Shown here piece after piece: positions 24,239 to 31,971 of a stretch of 64,000 nucleotides of DNA. The notes below the pieces were generated by a model. The model did no database searches. It was not told the DNA's origin and saw only the letters and a list, made by a program, of their open reading frames with translations. Position 1 is the first letter of the stretch, and every line of letters begins with the position of its first letter. The stretch comes from Oscillospiraceae bacterium (lineage in GTDB: Bacteria; Bacillota; Clostridia; Oscillospirales; Ruminococcaceae), in NCBI GenBank assembly GCA_018380115.1, contig JAGZUF010000009.1:94846-158845 (forward strand). The letters are read 5' to 3'. The position numbers were made by a program, and so were the translations under genes.

Positions 24239-24832
24239 ATGGACGCACATAAATTTGGGGCTTTTGTAGCTAGGCGCCGCAAGGAAAGAAATATGACGCA
24301 GGCTGATCTGGCTTCAAAAATACAGGTCACAGACAAAGCCGTTAGCCGATGGGAGCGTGGGCTGGGATTTCCTGATATTAATATCATAGAGCCATTGGCC
24401 GATGCTTTGGAAGTCAGTGTTCTGGAGCTTATGAAATCTGAAAGAATGGCAGCGAACCTGGTTGCCGGAGAGGAAGCGGCAGAGGCAATTGCGGACGTTC
24501 TGAATGTGGCAAGGCTGCAGCGCAAGCGGGAATGCAGAAATGTCTTCAGAATTTTAGGCGTTACAGCCGTTATTGTAATTTTTCTTCTTTTTATTGACAG
24601 TATGCAATGGCGGGCAGATACAATTATCTTTACCTTCGCCGGAGTGGTTTTTCCGTTGTTTTGCATTGTGGGCTTTATTGCCTTGCTGTGTAATGGGATA
24701 TGGAGAAAAGCAAGAGGCAAGCCGTGCAGACAGGCTTTTGCATTATCGCTTGCGCTGCTGCTTCTCTGGATTACATTTTTGGGACTGTTCTTTTTAATTG
24801 GTGCATTAGGGATTGGCCCTGTCCCCAACTGA
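24239..24832 (+). CDS. Xre-type helix-turn-helix protein with membrane domain
   Basis: 197 residues from the ATG at 24239 (GGGAGGTGCGGAG upstream). An HTH_3 domain covers residues 6-65: MTQADLASKIQVTDKAVSRWER, then DINIIEPLADALEVSVLELM. After an acidic linker with an AEAIADVLNVARLQRK helix come three membrane helices (about residues 102-117, 123-147, 160-187). Such HTH-membrane proteins are widespread in Clostridia, often linked to bacteriocin or antibiotic response, but no target is known here. The gene is clearly lower in GC than sufCB before it and the genes after it, which suggests recent acquisition. Confidence 0.85.
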   Translation: MDAHKFGAFVARRRKERNMTQADLASKIQVTDKAVSRWERGLGFPDINIIEPLADALEVSVLELMKSERMAANLVAGEEAAEAIADVLNVARLQRKRECRNVFRILGVTAVIVIFLLFIDSMQWRADTIIFTFAGVVFPLFCIVGFIALLCNGIWRKARGKPCRQAFALSLALLLLWITFLGLFFLIGALGIGPVPN

Positions 24833-25155
24833 ATATGCCGCAGGCAGGAACACGGAAAAGACAGCGGAATATATTCAGAATCATTTGTGAGAGAGAAGGC
24901 GTTTACAGGCCGGAGGACGCTGCAAAAGCACATGAAGCTGCCTGCGGTCAGCAAGCAAGGGGCTCACGCAAGTGCCAGGCCATTGTGCGCGTTGAGGTGC
25001 CGCCTGTATTATGAGAGGCCGCGGCCTGGCCCCCCTGCCGTACAGCTTTTTATTTGCGCTGCGCCGCCGCGGTGTGCTATGATGGGAAAAACCGTGCTGA
25101 AAAAGCGGGGAGGGCGTGCGGCTGTGCCGTGTGCTGAAAAGGAGGAAAATGAAAA
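24833..25155 (+). other. Intergenic region with promoter for the NimA-like/GNAT pair
   Basis: 323 bases without a supported gene. TTGCGC (25054-25059), an 18-base spacer and TATGAT (25078-25083) with extended TGC form a probable promoter about 70 bases before the next start. Nothing else stands out. Confidence 0.55.
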
Positions 25156-25641
25156 ATGGAGTTTCGCCCCATGAGAAGAAGCCGGCAGCTCCTGACGCCG
25201 GAACAGGCATGGGCCTTGCTGGAAAAAGGAAGCTACGGCGTGCTGGCAGTGCAGGGCGACGGCGGCTGGCCCTATGCGGTGCCGCTGAATTATGCATGCT
25301 GCGGCAGAAGTATTTATTTTCACTGTGCAAAAGCGGGCCATAAACTGGATGCCCTGCGCGCGCATCCGAAGGTGTGCTTCACTGTGGTGGATAAATCAGA
25401 TATCGTGAGCAGTGAGTTCACCACCTATTTCAGCAGCGTGGTAGCCTTTGGCACGGCGCATATGGTAGAAGAACATGGTGCCCGCACTGCTGCCCTGCGC
25501 GCTTTGGTGGAGAAATATTCGCCGCGCGAGCCGGAAGAGCACAAGGCCCATGAGGTGGAGAGCTGCGGCGCCTCCTGTATTGTGGCGATTGATGTGGTAC
25601 ATATCACAGGCAAGCAGGCCATTGAACTGGTGGCAAAATAA
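25156..25641 (+). CDS. NimA-like FMN-binding split-barrel protein
   Basis: 161 residues. It belongs to the pyridoxamine 5'-phosphate oxidase-like flavoproteins: MRRSRQLLTPEQAWALLEKGSYG-type opening (residues 6-28; the R-x-L-T and YGVLAV pattern is diagnostic), GWPYAVPLNYACCGRSIYFHCAKAGHKLDALR (region 39-70) where the conserved histidine and lysine face the flavin phosphate, and a late TGKQAIE. Members include NimA nitroimidazole-resistance proteins and many unassigned reductases. Ribosome-binding site AGGAGG, ten bases before the ATG. It is followed after 17 bases by the acetyltransferase gene and is probably co-transcribed with it. Confidence 0.9.
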   Translation: MEFRPMRRSRQLLTPEQAWALLEKGSYGVLAVQGDGGWPYAVPLNYACCGRSIYFHCAKAGHKLDALRAHPKVCFTVVDKSDIVSSEFTTYFSSVVAFGTAHMVEEHGARTAALRALVEKYSPREPEEHKAHEVESCGASCIVAIDVVHITGKQAIELVAK

Positions 25642-25658
25642 AGGGAGGCAGAGGCGAA

Positions 25659-26192
25659 ATGCCGGAGTACAGAGAGCTGAGAGAAGAAGAGATAAGCACC
25701 GGGCTGTTCCGGCATTTTATTCGCCGCCAGGAGGTGGGTAAGTGCTGGCGCAGGGAAAATGGGGAATGGAAAATAAAGGACGCCCCGTTTGTGGACGACT
25801 GGACGCCGGAAGACTATAAAACGCTGGTGCGCTGCCTGCGGCGCACCTGTTCATCCGGCGGGTTTGTGTGCGCTGCCTTCTGCGAAGGCGAGCTGAAGGG
25901 CTTTGTCTCTGTAGAGCGAGGGCTGTTTGGCGGGGATAACCGCTATTTCGATTTGTCCAGCCTGCATGTTTCACAGGAGCTGCGCGGGCACGGCATTGGC
26001 ACGAGACTTCTTCAAAAGGCAAGGGCCTGGGCCAGAGAGCAAGGCGCCAAAAAACTTTACATCTCTGCGCATTCTGCCGTGGAGAGCCAGGCCTTTTACC
26101 GGGCTATGGGCTGTGTAGAGGCACAAATGTACCATCCGGTACATGTAGCGCAAGAGCCTTTTGACTGCCAGCTTGAACTGTCCTGCGAGTAA
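25659..26192 (+). CDS. GNAT-family N-acetyltransferase
   Basis: 177 residues. The acetyl-CoA-binding motif A is clear: SSLHVSQELRGHGIGTRLLQKARAWA (about residues 104-128), with the R-G-x-G-I-G pyrophosphate loop, followed by AKKLYISAHSA and SQAFYRAMGC (motif B). The N-terminal part (residues 1-60) with WRRENGEWKIKDAPFVDDW is found in a group of Clostridial acetyltransferases of unknown substrate. It sits 17 bases after the NimA-like gene with a GGGAGG site. The substrate cannot be deduced. A bidirectional terminator follows. Confidence 0.92.
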   Translation: MPEYRELREEEISTGLFRHFIRRQEVGKCWRRENGEWKIKDAPFVDDWTPEDYKTLVRCLRRTCSSGGFVCAAFCEGELKGFVSVERGLFGGDNRYFDLSSLHVSQELRGHGIGTRLLQKARAWAREQGAKKLYISAHSAVESQAFYRAMGCVEAQMYHPVHVAQEPFDCQLELSCE

Positions 26193-26393
26193 ATGGGCCT
26201 TTTGAAACGGGGCCCTGCCGGGTAAACTGGAGGCGCTGCATATAAAATGCGGGAAAGCCCTGCATTGCCGGCCTTGAGGTGCCAGCCCGGCTTCCCGTTT
26301 GCAACGGGCCGTTATCTGCTGCCCATAAATGGGCATGTATATTCTTTAAAAGGAATCTGATCTGCAATTCGGCCTTCTTTAAAATGGCCGTCC

Positions 26394-26430
26394 AAAAAGG
26401 AGGGGCTGCAAGATGCAGCCCCTCCTTTTT
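26394..26430. terminator. Bidirectional terminator
   Basis: A 17-base perfect stem (26394-26410 with 26414-26430, AAAAAGGAGGGG at one end), loop AGA, with A5 and T5 at its ends. It lies between convergent genes (GNAT on plus, Xre protein on minus) and can serve both. The rest of 26193-26534 holds only a small TGCCCAT/ATGGGCA hairpin near 26328. Confidence 0.92.
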
Positions 26431-26534
26431 GAAGCCCAAGAGAACGGAAAGCCGGCGGCCATAGCTGAAGCCGGTCATCAAATATGGCATGGCTGCATGT
26501 GGAATGGGCAGGCAGGGCCAGAGGCCATGCGCTC

Positions 26535-27134
26535 TCACCGGCTGGTCTTCCACCAGAACCACACATTGGCAGAGGCATATACAAGCAGAAAGCTGCCCAG
26601 CGTCAGAACGCCAAAGCTGGCGTAGGGACGCGGGTACCCGCGCAGCAGCGTTGTCACCAGAAGGCTGGCAGGCACAAAGGTGCAAAGTGCAAAATCTGCG
26701 CGCCACAGCCGGCGGTGCCCCGGCACTTTTTCAAACAAACCCGCCGCATACTGCAAAATAAGCCCAAATGCCTGCGCAGCCATGCCAACGGCAATATCGG
26801 TGGCAAGCTGCCGCTCGTACCAGGCTGCACAGATGTATACAAGGCCCAGCGCCACCAGCGCCGTCCCGGCGGCAGGCATCAGGCGTCGCGCCGCTCCGGC
26901 CGCCAGGGCCCGTTGCTGCGGGCTGGGGCTGCCCTGTAAAAGCAGGTCGGCCGAGACGCCGAACACCCTGCACAATGCCAGAGCCTTGTCCAGCTCCGGC
27001 AGGCTTTCGTCCAGCTCCCATTTCGAGACAGCCTGCCGCGACACGCCAAGGCGCTCGGCAAGCTGTTCCTGCGAGATGCCCATGCGCCTGCGGTGCGCCT
27101 GAATGCGCGCGCCCAGTGTTTTGTTATCCTCCAT
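26535..27134 (-). CDS. Xre-type helix-turn-helix protein with four-helix membrane domain
   Basis: 199 residues. HTH_3 at residues 7-62 (GISQEQLAERLGVSRQAVSKWE; then LPELDKALALCRVFGVSADLLL). After a short linker the C-terminal half has about four membrane helices (residues 83-105, 112-130, 143-165, 170-193). The same architecture as 24239-24832 but unrelated in the membrane part, and of normal GC. Probably a membrane-tethered regulator. The start ATG at 27134 has GGAGG-like GGGAGG in the preceding bases on the minus strand (ACCGGGAGGTC). No partner gene is adjacent. Confidence 0.85.
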   Translation of the reverse strand: MEDNKTLGARIQAHRRRMGISQEQLAERLGVSRQAVSKWELDESLPELDKALALCRVFGVSADLLLQGSPSPQQRALAAGAARRLMPAAGTALVALGLVYICAAWYERQLATDIAVGMAAQAFGLILQYAAGLFEKVPGHRRLWRADFALCTFVPASLLVTTLLRGYPRPYASFGVLTLGSFLLVYASANVWFWWKTSR

Positions 27135-27294
27135 GTTTGAAAAGACCTCCCGGTGTGAAATGACGGCTGCGGCCCCGGCCCGGTGCCGCCCGCCCTCTCA
27201 GTATACCCGGGGCATATGGTTGCGGGCCACAAAGCCGGGCTGGAAGATGCGCAACCTGCGGTTGCATCATGCGGCCGCGCGGGGGCAGCTTGGC

Positions 27295-30200
27295 TTAAAG
27301 CGAGTAAAACTGCCACTTTGGAAACCACAAAAGCAGCCTGGCATAGCCCTCCGGCACGGGCAGCCCGCTGAGCGCGGGGTAAAACATTGCGAACAGAAGC
27401 CCCGCGCATACCGCCAGCGCCAGCGCGGCGCGCCGCGCCGGGCGGGGGGCGCGGGCGTGCCAGCCTGTCCAAAGCACTGCCAGCGCCAGCACGCCGAAGC
27501 CTGCGCCAGGAAAGTAATGATACAGAAAAGTGCAGCGGCTTACTGTTATCCAGGGGATGATTTGGGCGGCCCACAGCACCAGCACAGCGCGCCCGGCCCG
27601 GGTGCCGCTTCCGTGCATCTGCTGCCACGCCAGCCCCGCCAGGGCGGCAGTGCCGCCCCAGAACACCAGCGGGCTGCCGAGGCAGGCGATGCTGGCGGCC
27701 ATGCCCTGCGGCAGTTCGCCGCCCATATAATACCACACCGGGCGCACATCGAAGGGCCAGGTGAACCAGCGGCTCTCAAACGGGTGCGTGGCATTCAGTG
27801 CGGAATGGTAGGCGTACATGCTTTGCTGTGCGGCCCACCAGTCTGCAAGGGTGTACTGCGGCGTGCCCAGCCCCAGCGGAAGATAGCTGGCCAGATAAAT
27901 GGCAAGAGGCAGCAGGACGAACAGCGCCATGCCGCCCGCCAGTGCGCGCACCCACAGCCCGCGCACCGCGCCCCCGGCGCCCGGCCGGCCTCCAAGGGCT
28001 TTCGCCCTGGCCCCAAGCGCCCAGAAATACAGCGCGGCCAGTCCGGCGCCGGCAAAAATACCCGTCCATTTCACTGCCGCTCCGCAGCCAAAGGCTGCGC
28101 CTGAGGCCGCAAGGCAGGCCCAGCCGCGGCGGGTGAAGCCTGCGCGCGCAAGCTCGCCGCAGAAGCCCAGCATGCCCAGTGCGGAAGCCAGAATAAAAAA
28201 TACGGCGTAGGTGTCGACGGTGCCGATGCGGCTTTGCGCAAAGCGCATGAAATCAAAGCCCCACAGAACGGCGGCCAGCGCAGCCGCGCGGCGGCTGCGG
28301 CACAGCGCGCGCGCCAGAAGATAAATCTCCGGCGCCAGCAGCACGCCGAACAGCGCGCCCATACAGCGCCAGCCAAACGGCGTCATGCCAAACAAAGCCA
28401 CGCCAAGCGCCATAATATCCTTGCCAAGGGGCGGGTGGGTTGTCTCGTAAACAGGCAGGCCGTGCACGGTTTCGTATGCGGTGCGCGCGTGGTATATCTC
28501 GTCAAAATACATCGAGTTCTCATAGCCCGGCCGCGCGGGCACAAGGCCCTGCTCGTCGAACAGGGCGGCCCCGGTGCTGCTGTGCACCGGCAGGGCTGTG
28601 CCGCCGGCGCCGGTGAAGGCCAGTTCGAACACTTGCGCGCCGGTTACCGTCACCGTGTACGGCCCCGTGCCGGAAAGCGCATGCCGCGCCCAGGCAAAGC
28701 ATCCGCCGGGCGTAAGCTGGGCCAGTAGTACTTCACGGCCGCGGGCGTCCTGCACGCGCAGCTGCCCTCCTGCCTGTGAAATGCCCTGATATATCATCAG
28801 GCTTTCCGGCTTGCCGTCCACCGTGGCCGTCAGGGTAACGGCAGCGCCCTGCGCGTCCACAAAGGTCTGCGGGGCGGCGGTGCTGCCAAGGCGCGCAAAA
28901 GATACCGCGCCCAGCGCAAGCGTGCCGGCAAACAGCAGGGCCAGCTCGCGTCTTGGCCAGCGCAGAGGCTTTGGCGGTATCCCCTCCTGCTTTTTGCGCG
29001 CGGCCCGGCGCGCAAGAAACACCCGAATCCCCACCGCAGGGGCAAAATCTTGCAGATGCGCGGCCTGCAGGGGTTCGTCCTGCCAGGGCCAAAGGCTCAG
29101 GCGCGCGGCCAGCCACAAAAGCGCACATACGCACAGTAGCACGGCAAGGGCCGTGGCGCGCAGGGCAAAGGCGGGCAGGCCCTCCAGCAGAAAAAGGTCC
29201 TGCGAGGTGCTGGCATTCACCACCAGCAGCATGTTCAGCCAGGCCGCCGTGCCCAGCGTGCAGCCAATGGCCAGAAGCTGACGGTTTGCGCGCACAGCGG
29301 CTGCCGCCAGCGTGAGGAACACCGCCATCAGCAGGTAACGCTCGTGCATGCGGTGGGCAAAGCAGAAAATACCCGCCGCATAAGCCGCGGCCAGCAGCAG
29401 GGGGCACAGCCGCCCCGCCCTTGCCGCGCGAAAGGCAAGTACGCACAGCCCGGCCGTGAGCAGGGCGATGTGCAGCACGCCCCATTGTGCATAAGTGAAA
29501 AACAGCATGCGGTTTTCCTGCGGGGCCCAGTTGGCGCCCAGCAGGGAAAACCAGTTTGCCGCGCTGAGGCTGGCGTAGGGGTAGCTTTGCGCGGTGGAAA
29601 AATATTTTTCCCACAGCCCCGCAAGTAGCCCGGAAAAGCCGAAGAAAGGCAGGCCGCACACAAGCGCGGGCACAAGGGCGGCCGCCCCGGCGCCTGCGGC
29701 CCGGCAAAGCGCGGCGCGGCGCCGCGGTTGGAACCATGCGCGCGCCAGCACGCACACAGCCAGCACGGGTCCCAGAATAAGCGCCTGCGGCTTCAGGGCC
29801 AGTGCCGCGCCCCAGCAAAGGGCCGCCGCAAGGGTGCGCCGCTTTTCCAGCGCGGCAAAGCAGGCCACCAGAAAAAACAGATACACCATATCCATCTGCT
29901 TCCACACGCCTGTCACATACAAAAGCGCAGGGCTGGCCCCGGCGGCAGCGCCCAGCAAAAAGCCACGCGCACGGCCGGGCCCGGCAAGGCGGTAGCACAG
30001 GGCGGCCAGCCCTGTCCCGGCCAGGATTCCGGGCACAGCCAGCAGGCAGCGCGCAAACGCGCTGGTATGGCTCAGCTGCAAAAGCTGCGCCAGCTTGCCC
30101 AGCGGCCACAAAAGAAGGATGCCGCCGGGCGGGTAATCGGCAAAATAGCCCTCTGCATAAAAGCCGGAAAACCCCTGCTCTGCCGCGCGCAGGGCCCAGG

Positions 30201-30321
30201 CCCAAAAGGTGTTGTAATCGGCCTCATAGCCGGCAGTGGCCCCGGCCAGCACAAGCTGGGCCAGCGCGCAGGCCCCCATGGTCAGCCAGAACCAGCGTGC
30301 CCATGCGTGTTTTTCCGGCAT
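27295..30321 (-). CDS. Fused double GT-C glycosyltransferase (GT87-like + protein O-mannosyltransferase-like)
   Basis: 1008 residues from the ATG at 30321 (ribosome-binding site GGAGGGTG). The N-terminal half (about residues 1-440) is a multi-pass GT-C membrane enzyme: an early extracytoplasmic acidic motif (GYEADYNTFWAWALRA), FYAEGYFADYPPG, and KQMDMVYLFF. A basic linker and one helix lead to a beta-rich extracytoplasmic segment (about residues 465-590). The C-terminal half starts with YFDEIYHARTAYE near residue 604 and THPPLGKDIMALG, the catalytic loop motifs of PMT/GT39 enzymes, then RIGTVDTYAVFF and further helices. Each half resembles a complete polyprenyl-phosphate-sugar-dependent transferase. 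The acceptor (wall polymer, protein or lipid) is unknown. The promoter is probably at 30378-30407. Confidence 0.85.
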   Translation of the reverse strand: MPEKHAWARWFWLTMGACALAQLVLAGATAGYEADYNTFWAWALRAAEQGFSGFYAEGYFADYPPGGILLLWPLGKLAQLLQLSHTSAFARCLLAVPGILAGTGLAALCYRLAGPGRARGFLLGAAAGASPALLYVTGVWKQMDMVYLFFLVACFAALEKRRTLAAALCWGAALALKPQALILGPVLAVCVLARAWFQPRRRAALCRAAGAGAAALVPALVCGLPFFGFSGLLAGLWEKYFSTAQSYPYASLSAANWFSLLGANWAPQENRMLFFTYAQWGVLHIALLTAGLCVLAFRAARAGRLCPLLLAAAYAAGIFCFAHRMHERYLLMAVFLTLAAAAVRANRQLLAIGCTLGTAAWLNMLLVVNASTSQDLFLLEGLPAFALRATALAVLLCVCALLWLAARLSLWPWQDEPLQAAHLQDFAPAVGIRVFLARRAARKKQEGIPPKPLRWPRRELALLFAGTLALGAVSFARLGSTAAPQTFVDAQGAAVTLTATVDGKPESLMIYQGISQAGGQLRVQDARGREVLLAQLTPGGCFAWARHALSGTGPYTVTVTGAQVFELAFTGAGGTALPVHSSTGAALFDEQGLVPARPGYENSMYFDEIYHARTAYETVHGLPVYETTHPPLGKDIMALGVALFGMTPFGWRCMGALFGVLLAPEIYLLARALCRSRRAAALAAVLWGFDFMRFAQSRIGTVDTYAVFFILASALGMLGFCGELARAGFTRRGWACLAASGAAFGCGAAVKWTGIFAGAGLAALYFWALGARAKALGGRPGAGGAVRGLWVRALAGGMALFVLLPLAIYLASYLPLGLGTPQYTLADWWAAQQSMYAYHSALNATHPFESRWFTWPFDVRPVWYYMGGELPQGMAASIACLGSPLVFWGGTAALAGLAWQQMHGSGTRAGRAVLVLWAAQIIPWITVSRCTFLYHYFPGAGFGVLALAVLWTGWHARAPRPARRAALALAVCAGLLFAMFYPALSGLPVPEGYARLLLWFPKWQFYSL

Positions 30322-30377
30322 ATGGGCACCCTCCTTTTTGAAAAGCATTTTCCTGCGCGGGCAGGCCGCACTGTCTT

Positions 30378-30407
30378 ATGATACCATTCGGGGGCAGTGT
30401 ATGGCAA
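30378..30407 (-). promoter_or_regulatory. Probable promoter of the double glycosyltransferase
   Basis: Minus strand: TTGCCA (30407-30402), 18-base spacer, TATCAT (30383-30378) with extended TGG. Confidence 0.55.
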
Positions 30408-30424
30408 GCAGGCCCTCACAGGCA

Positions 30425-30462
30425 TAAAAAAGCGGGCCGCGGGAATTCCTCCCGCGGCCCGC
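30425..30462 (-). terminator. Terminator of hsp20
   Basis: GCGGGCCGCGGGA (30432-30444) pairs with TCCCGCGGCCCGC (30450-30462); read on the minus strand it is followed by TTTTTT. It lies 44 bases after the hsp20 stop. Confidence 0.9.
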
Positions 30463-30505
30463 CGTGCGGTGCCGTTCTGCTGCGGCACGCCTTCAGCAGG
30501 GCGCG

Positions 30506-30949
30506 TCACTCAATTGCGATATAGGTTTTTTCCGGCAGGGCCTTCTGCTCGGCCTTCGGGATGCTCAGGCGCAGAATGCCGTCCTCAAATTTGGCGTGAA
30601 CATCAGCATCGGTGATGCCTTCGCCCACATAGAACGAGCGGCTGCACTGGCCGGCCCAGCGCTCACGACGCACATAGCGGCCGTTTTTGTCATCCTCGTC
30701 CTTATCCAGCCCCTTGGCGGCTGTCACCGTCAGATAACCATTTTCCACACTGGCTGTGATCTGGTCTTTTTTGAAGCCGGGCAAATCAATATCAAGCTCG
30801 TAGGTGCCGTCCGTTTCGCGCACATCGGTGCGCATCACGGCCGCGGCATGCTTGCCATAAAGTTCGCGGTTTGCCTGGCGCTCAAACAAGCCGAAGGGCT
30901 CTGAAAAGAAACTATCGAACAGATTTTCACCAAAAATGCTAGGCAACAT
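30506..30949 (-). CDS. Hsp20 small heat-shock protein
   Basis: 147 residues. An N-terminal segment rich in Phe (FGENLFDSFFSEPFGLFE) is followed by the alpha-crystallin domain (about residues 40-135): MRTDVRETDGTYELDIDLPGFKK, YLTVTAAK, and the conserved AKFEDGILRLSIPK. The C-terminal IAI (residues 144-146) is the I-x-I anchor that joins dimers into oligomers. These ATP-independent chaperones hold unfolded proteins. Expression should be heat-inducible: a near-perfect CIRCE operator overlaps its promoter at 31044-31085, implying HrcA repression. Confidence 0.96.
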   Translation of the reverse strand: MLPSIFGENLFDSFFSEPFGLFERQANRELYGKHAAAVMRTDVRETDGTYELDIDLPGFKKDQITASVENGYLTVTAAKGLDKDEDDKNGRYVRRERWAGQCSRSFYVGEGITDADVHAKFEDGILRLSIPKAEQKALPEKTYIAIE

Positions 30950-31043
30950 ACTTCATTCCTCCATTCTGTGCACCGCGTGCGCGGCACACTGTGAAAATTG
31001 CCATTCGTGATTGGTTTTATTCACTTCTTTCGAAGCTGATTTT

Positions 31044-31071
31044 AGTATATCACAAATTTTAGCACTGTCAA
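31044..31071 (-). promoter_or_regulatory. Sigma-A promoter of hsp20
   Basis: Minus strand: TTGACA (31071-31066), 16-base spacer, TATACT (31049-31044). The -35 lies inside the CIRCE element. Confidence 0.82.
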
Positions 31072-31085
31072 TATTCGAGTGCTAA
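31059..31085. promoter_or_regulatory. CIRCE operator (HrcA-binding site)
   Basis: TTAGCACTG - nine bases - GAGTGCTAA. It differs from the CIRCE consensus TTAGCACTC-N9-GAGTGCTAA at one base. Placement over the hsp20 -35 box fits repression by HrcA. Confidence 0.93.
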
Positions 31086-31186
31086 AATTCACAAATAGTT
31101 CATAAATAACACCTTAAAATCAATAAAAAATGAAATGGCAGGCTTTTCATGGCGGGAATAAAATTTTTAGCAATCGGTGCAAGATT

Positions 31187-31528
31187 TCAGAAATTGGCCC
31201 CGTTCCAGCCCCACAGCGGTGTCTCGGCATATTTGACGTAAATGCGGTTTTCGGCAATGCCCAGCGCACCTGCCAGGATGTCGCAAATGCGCGCGGTAAG
31301 CGAGTCTGCCGCATCGTCTGCCACGCTGCCGTATGCGCTTACCTCCACCATGGCGGCGGCGTCATCACTTCCGGCAAACCACAGGCGCGCCTCCGGCTCA
31401 AAATTCACCATCAGCCATGCTTCGCTTTTGCCCGGCAGCGCCTCAATGGCCTGGCCAAGCTGGCGCTTCATGGCCTGTTCGGCAGTGTCGGAAACAGCGG
31501 TGTTTGTTCTTACATTGATAAAGGGCAT
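31187..31528 (-). CDS. MIF-family tautomerase-like protein
   Basis: 113 residues from the ATG at 31528, preceded by AGGAGG; the frame is open to 31573 but the start is fixed by the catalytic Pro. It resembles macrophage migration inhibitory factor: it begins MPFINVRTN, so Pro would be N-terminal after Met removal and act as the tautomerase base; conserved K33-like KSEAWLMVNFEPE, an AAMVEVSAYGSV strand, and an ENRIYVKY...GWNG C-terminus equivalent to the DRVYINYY and GWNNSTF of MIF. MIF proteins are trimeric and tautomerise phenylpyruvate or D-dopachrome in vitro. The bacterial role is unknown. It has its own promoter (31631-31659) and stands behind hsp20. Confidence 0.86.
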   Translation of the reverse strand: MPFINVRTNTAVSDTAEQAMKRQLGQAIEALPGKSEAWLMVNFEPEARLWFAGSDDAAAMVEVSAYGSVADDAADSLTARICDILAGALGIAENRIYVKYAETPLWGWNGANF

Positions 31529-31630
31529 AAAAACCTCCTGAATATTCAGCGTGCGGCCGCAGCGCCGCTGCAAAAGCAGGGGCCGGGCGGCAGGCCTGTT
31601 TTTTCGAGGGGCACAGGGCGCCCCACTCCT

Positions 31631-31659
31631 ATCATAACGCCTGCCTTTGTGCTGCGCAA
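31631..31659 (-). promoter_or_regulatory. Promoter of the MIF-like gene
   Basis: Minus strand: TTGCGC (31659-31654), 17-base spacer, TATGAT (31636-31631). The rest of this divergent intergenic region (to 31971) has a lone TATAAT at 31793-31798 with a poor -35, possibly for the plus-strand operon, and a TATAGCTATA palindrome near 31776. Confidence 0.62.
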
Positions 31660-31971
31660 GCCGCGCTTTTGCCGCGGGCGGGCCGCGTATTGCTTACAAG
31701 GGAGATACATATATGAAAAAGCTGTAAATTTAGCGCACAGGGTTGAAAAAAGGCGGATTTGGTGATAGCATTATTATAGCTATAACTATGAGTATAATTG
31801 CCGGGTGCGCGGCGCCGGGCGGGGCAGCTTTCTCTTTTTCTTATTATCATTAGGAGGAAAGGGGCACGACTGCAGCGTCCGCCGGGGTGCCTTCCCCGCT
31901 GCCCGGCCCGCACACGATTACTACTGTGAGTAAATATCAACCTGCCGTATCCGCGGCGTGAAGGAGACAAT

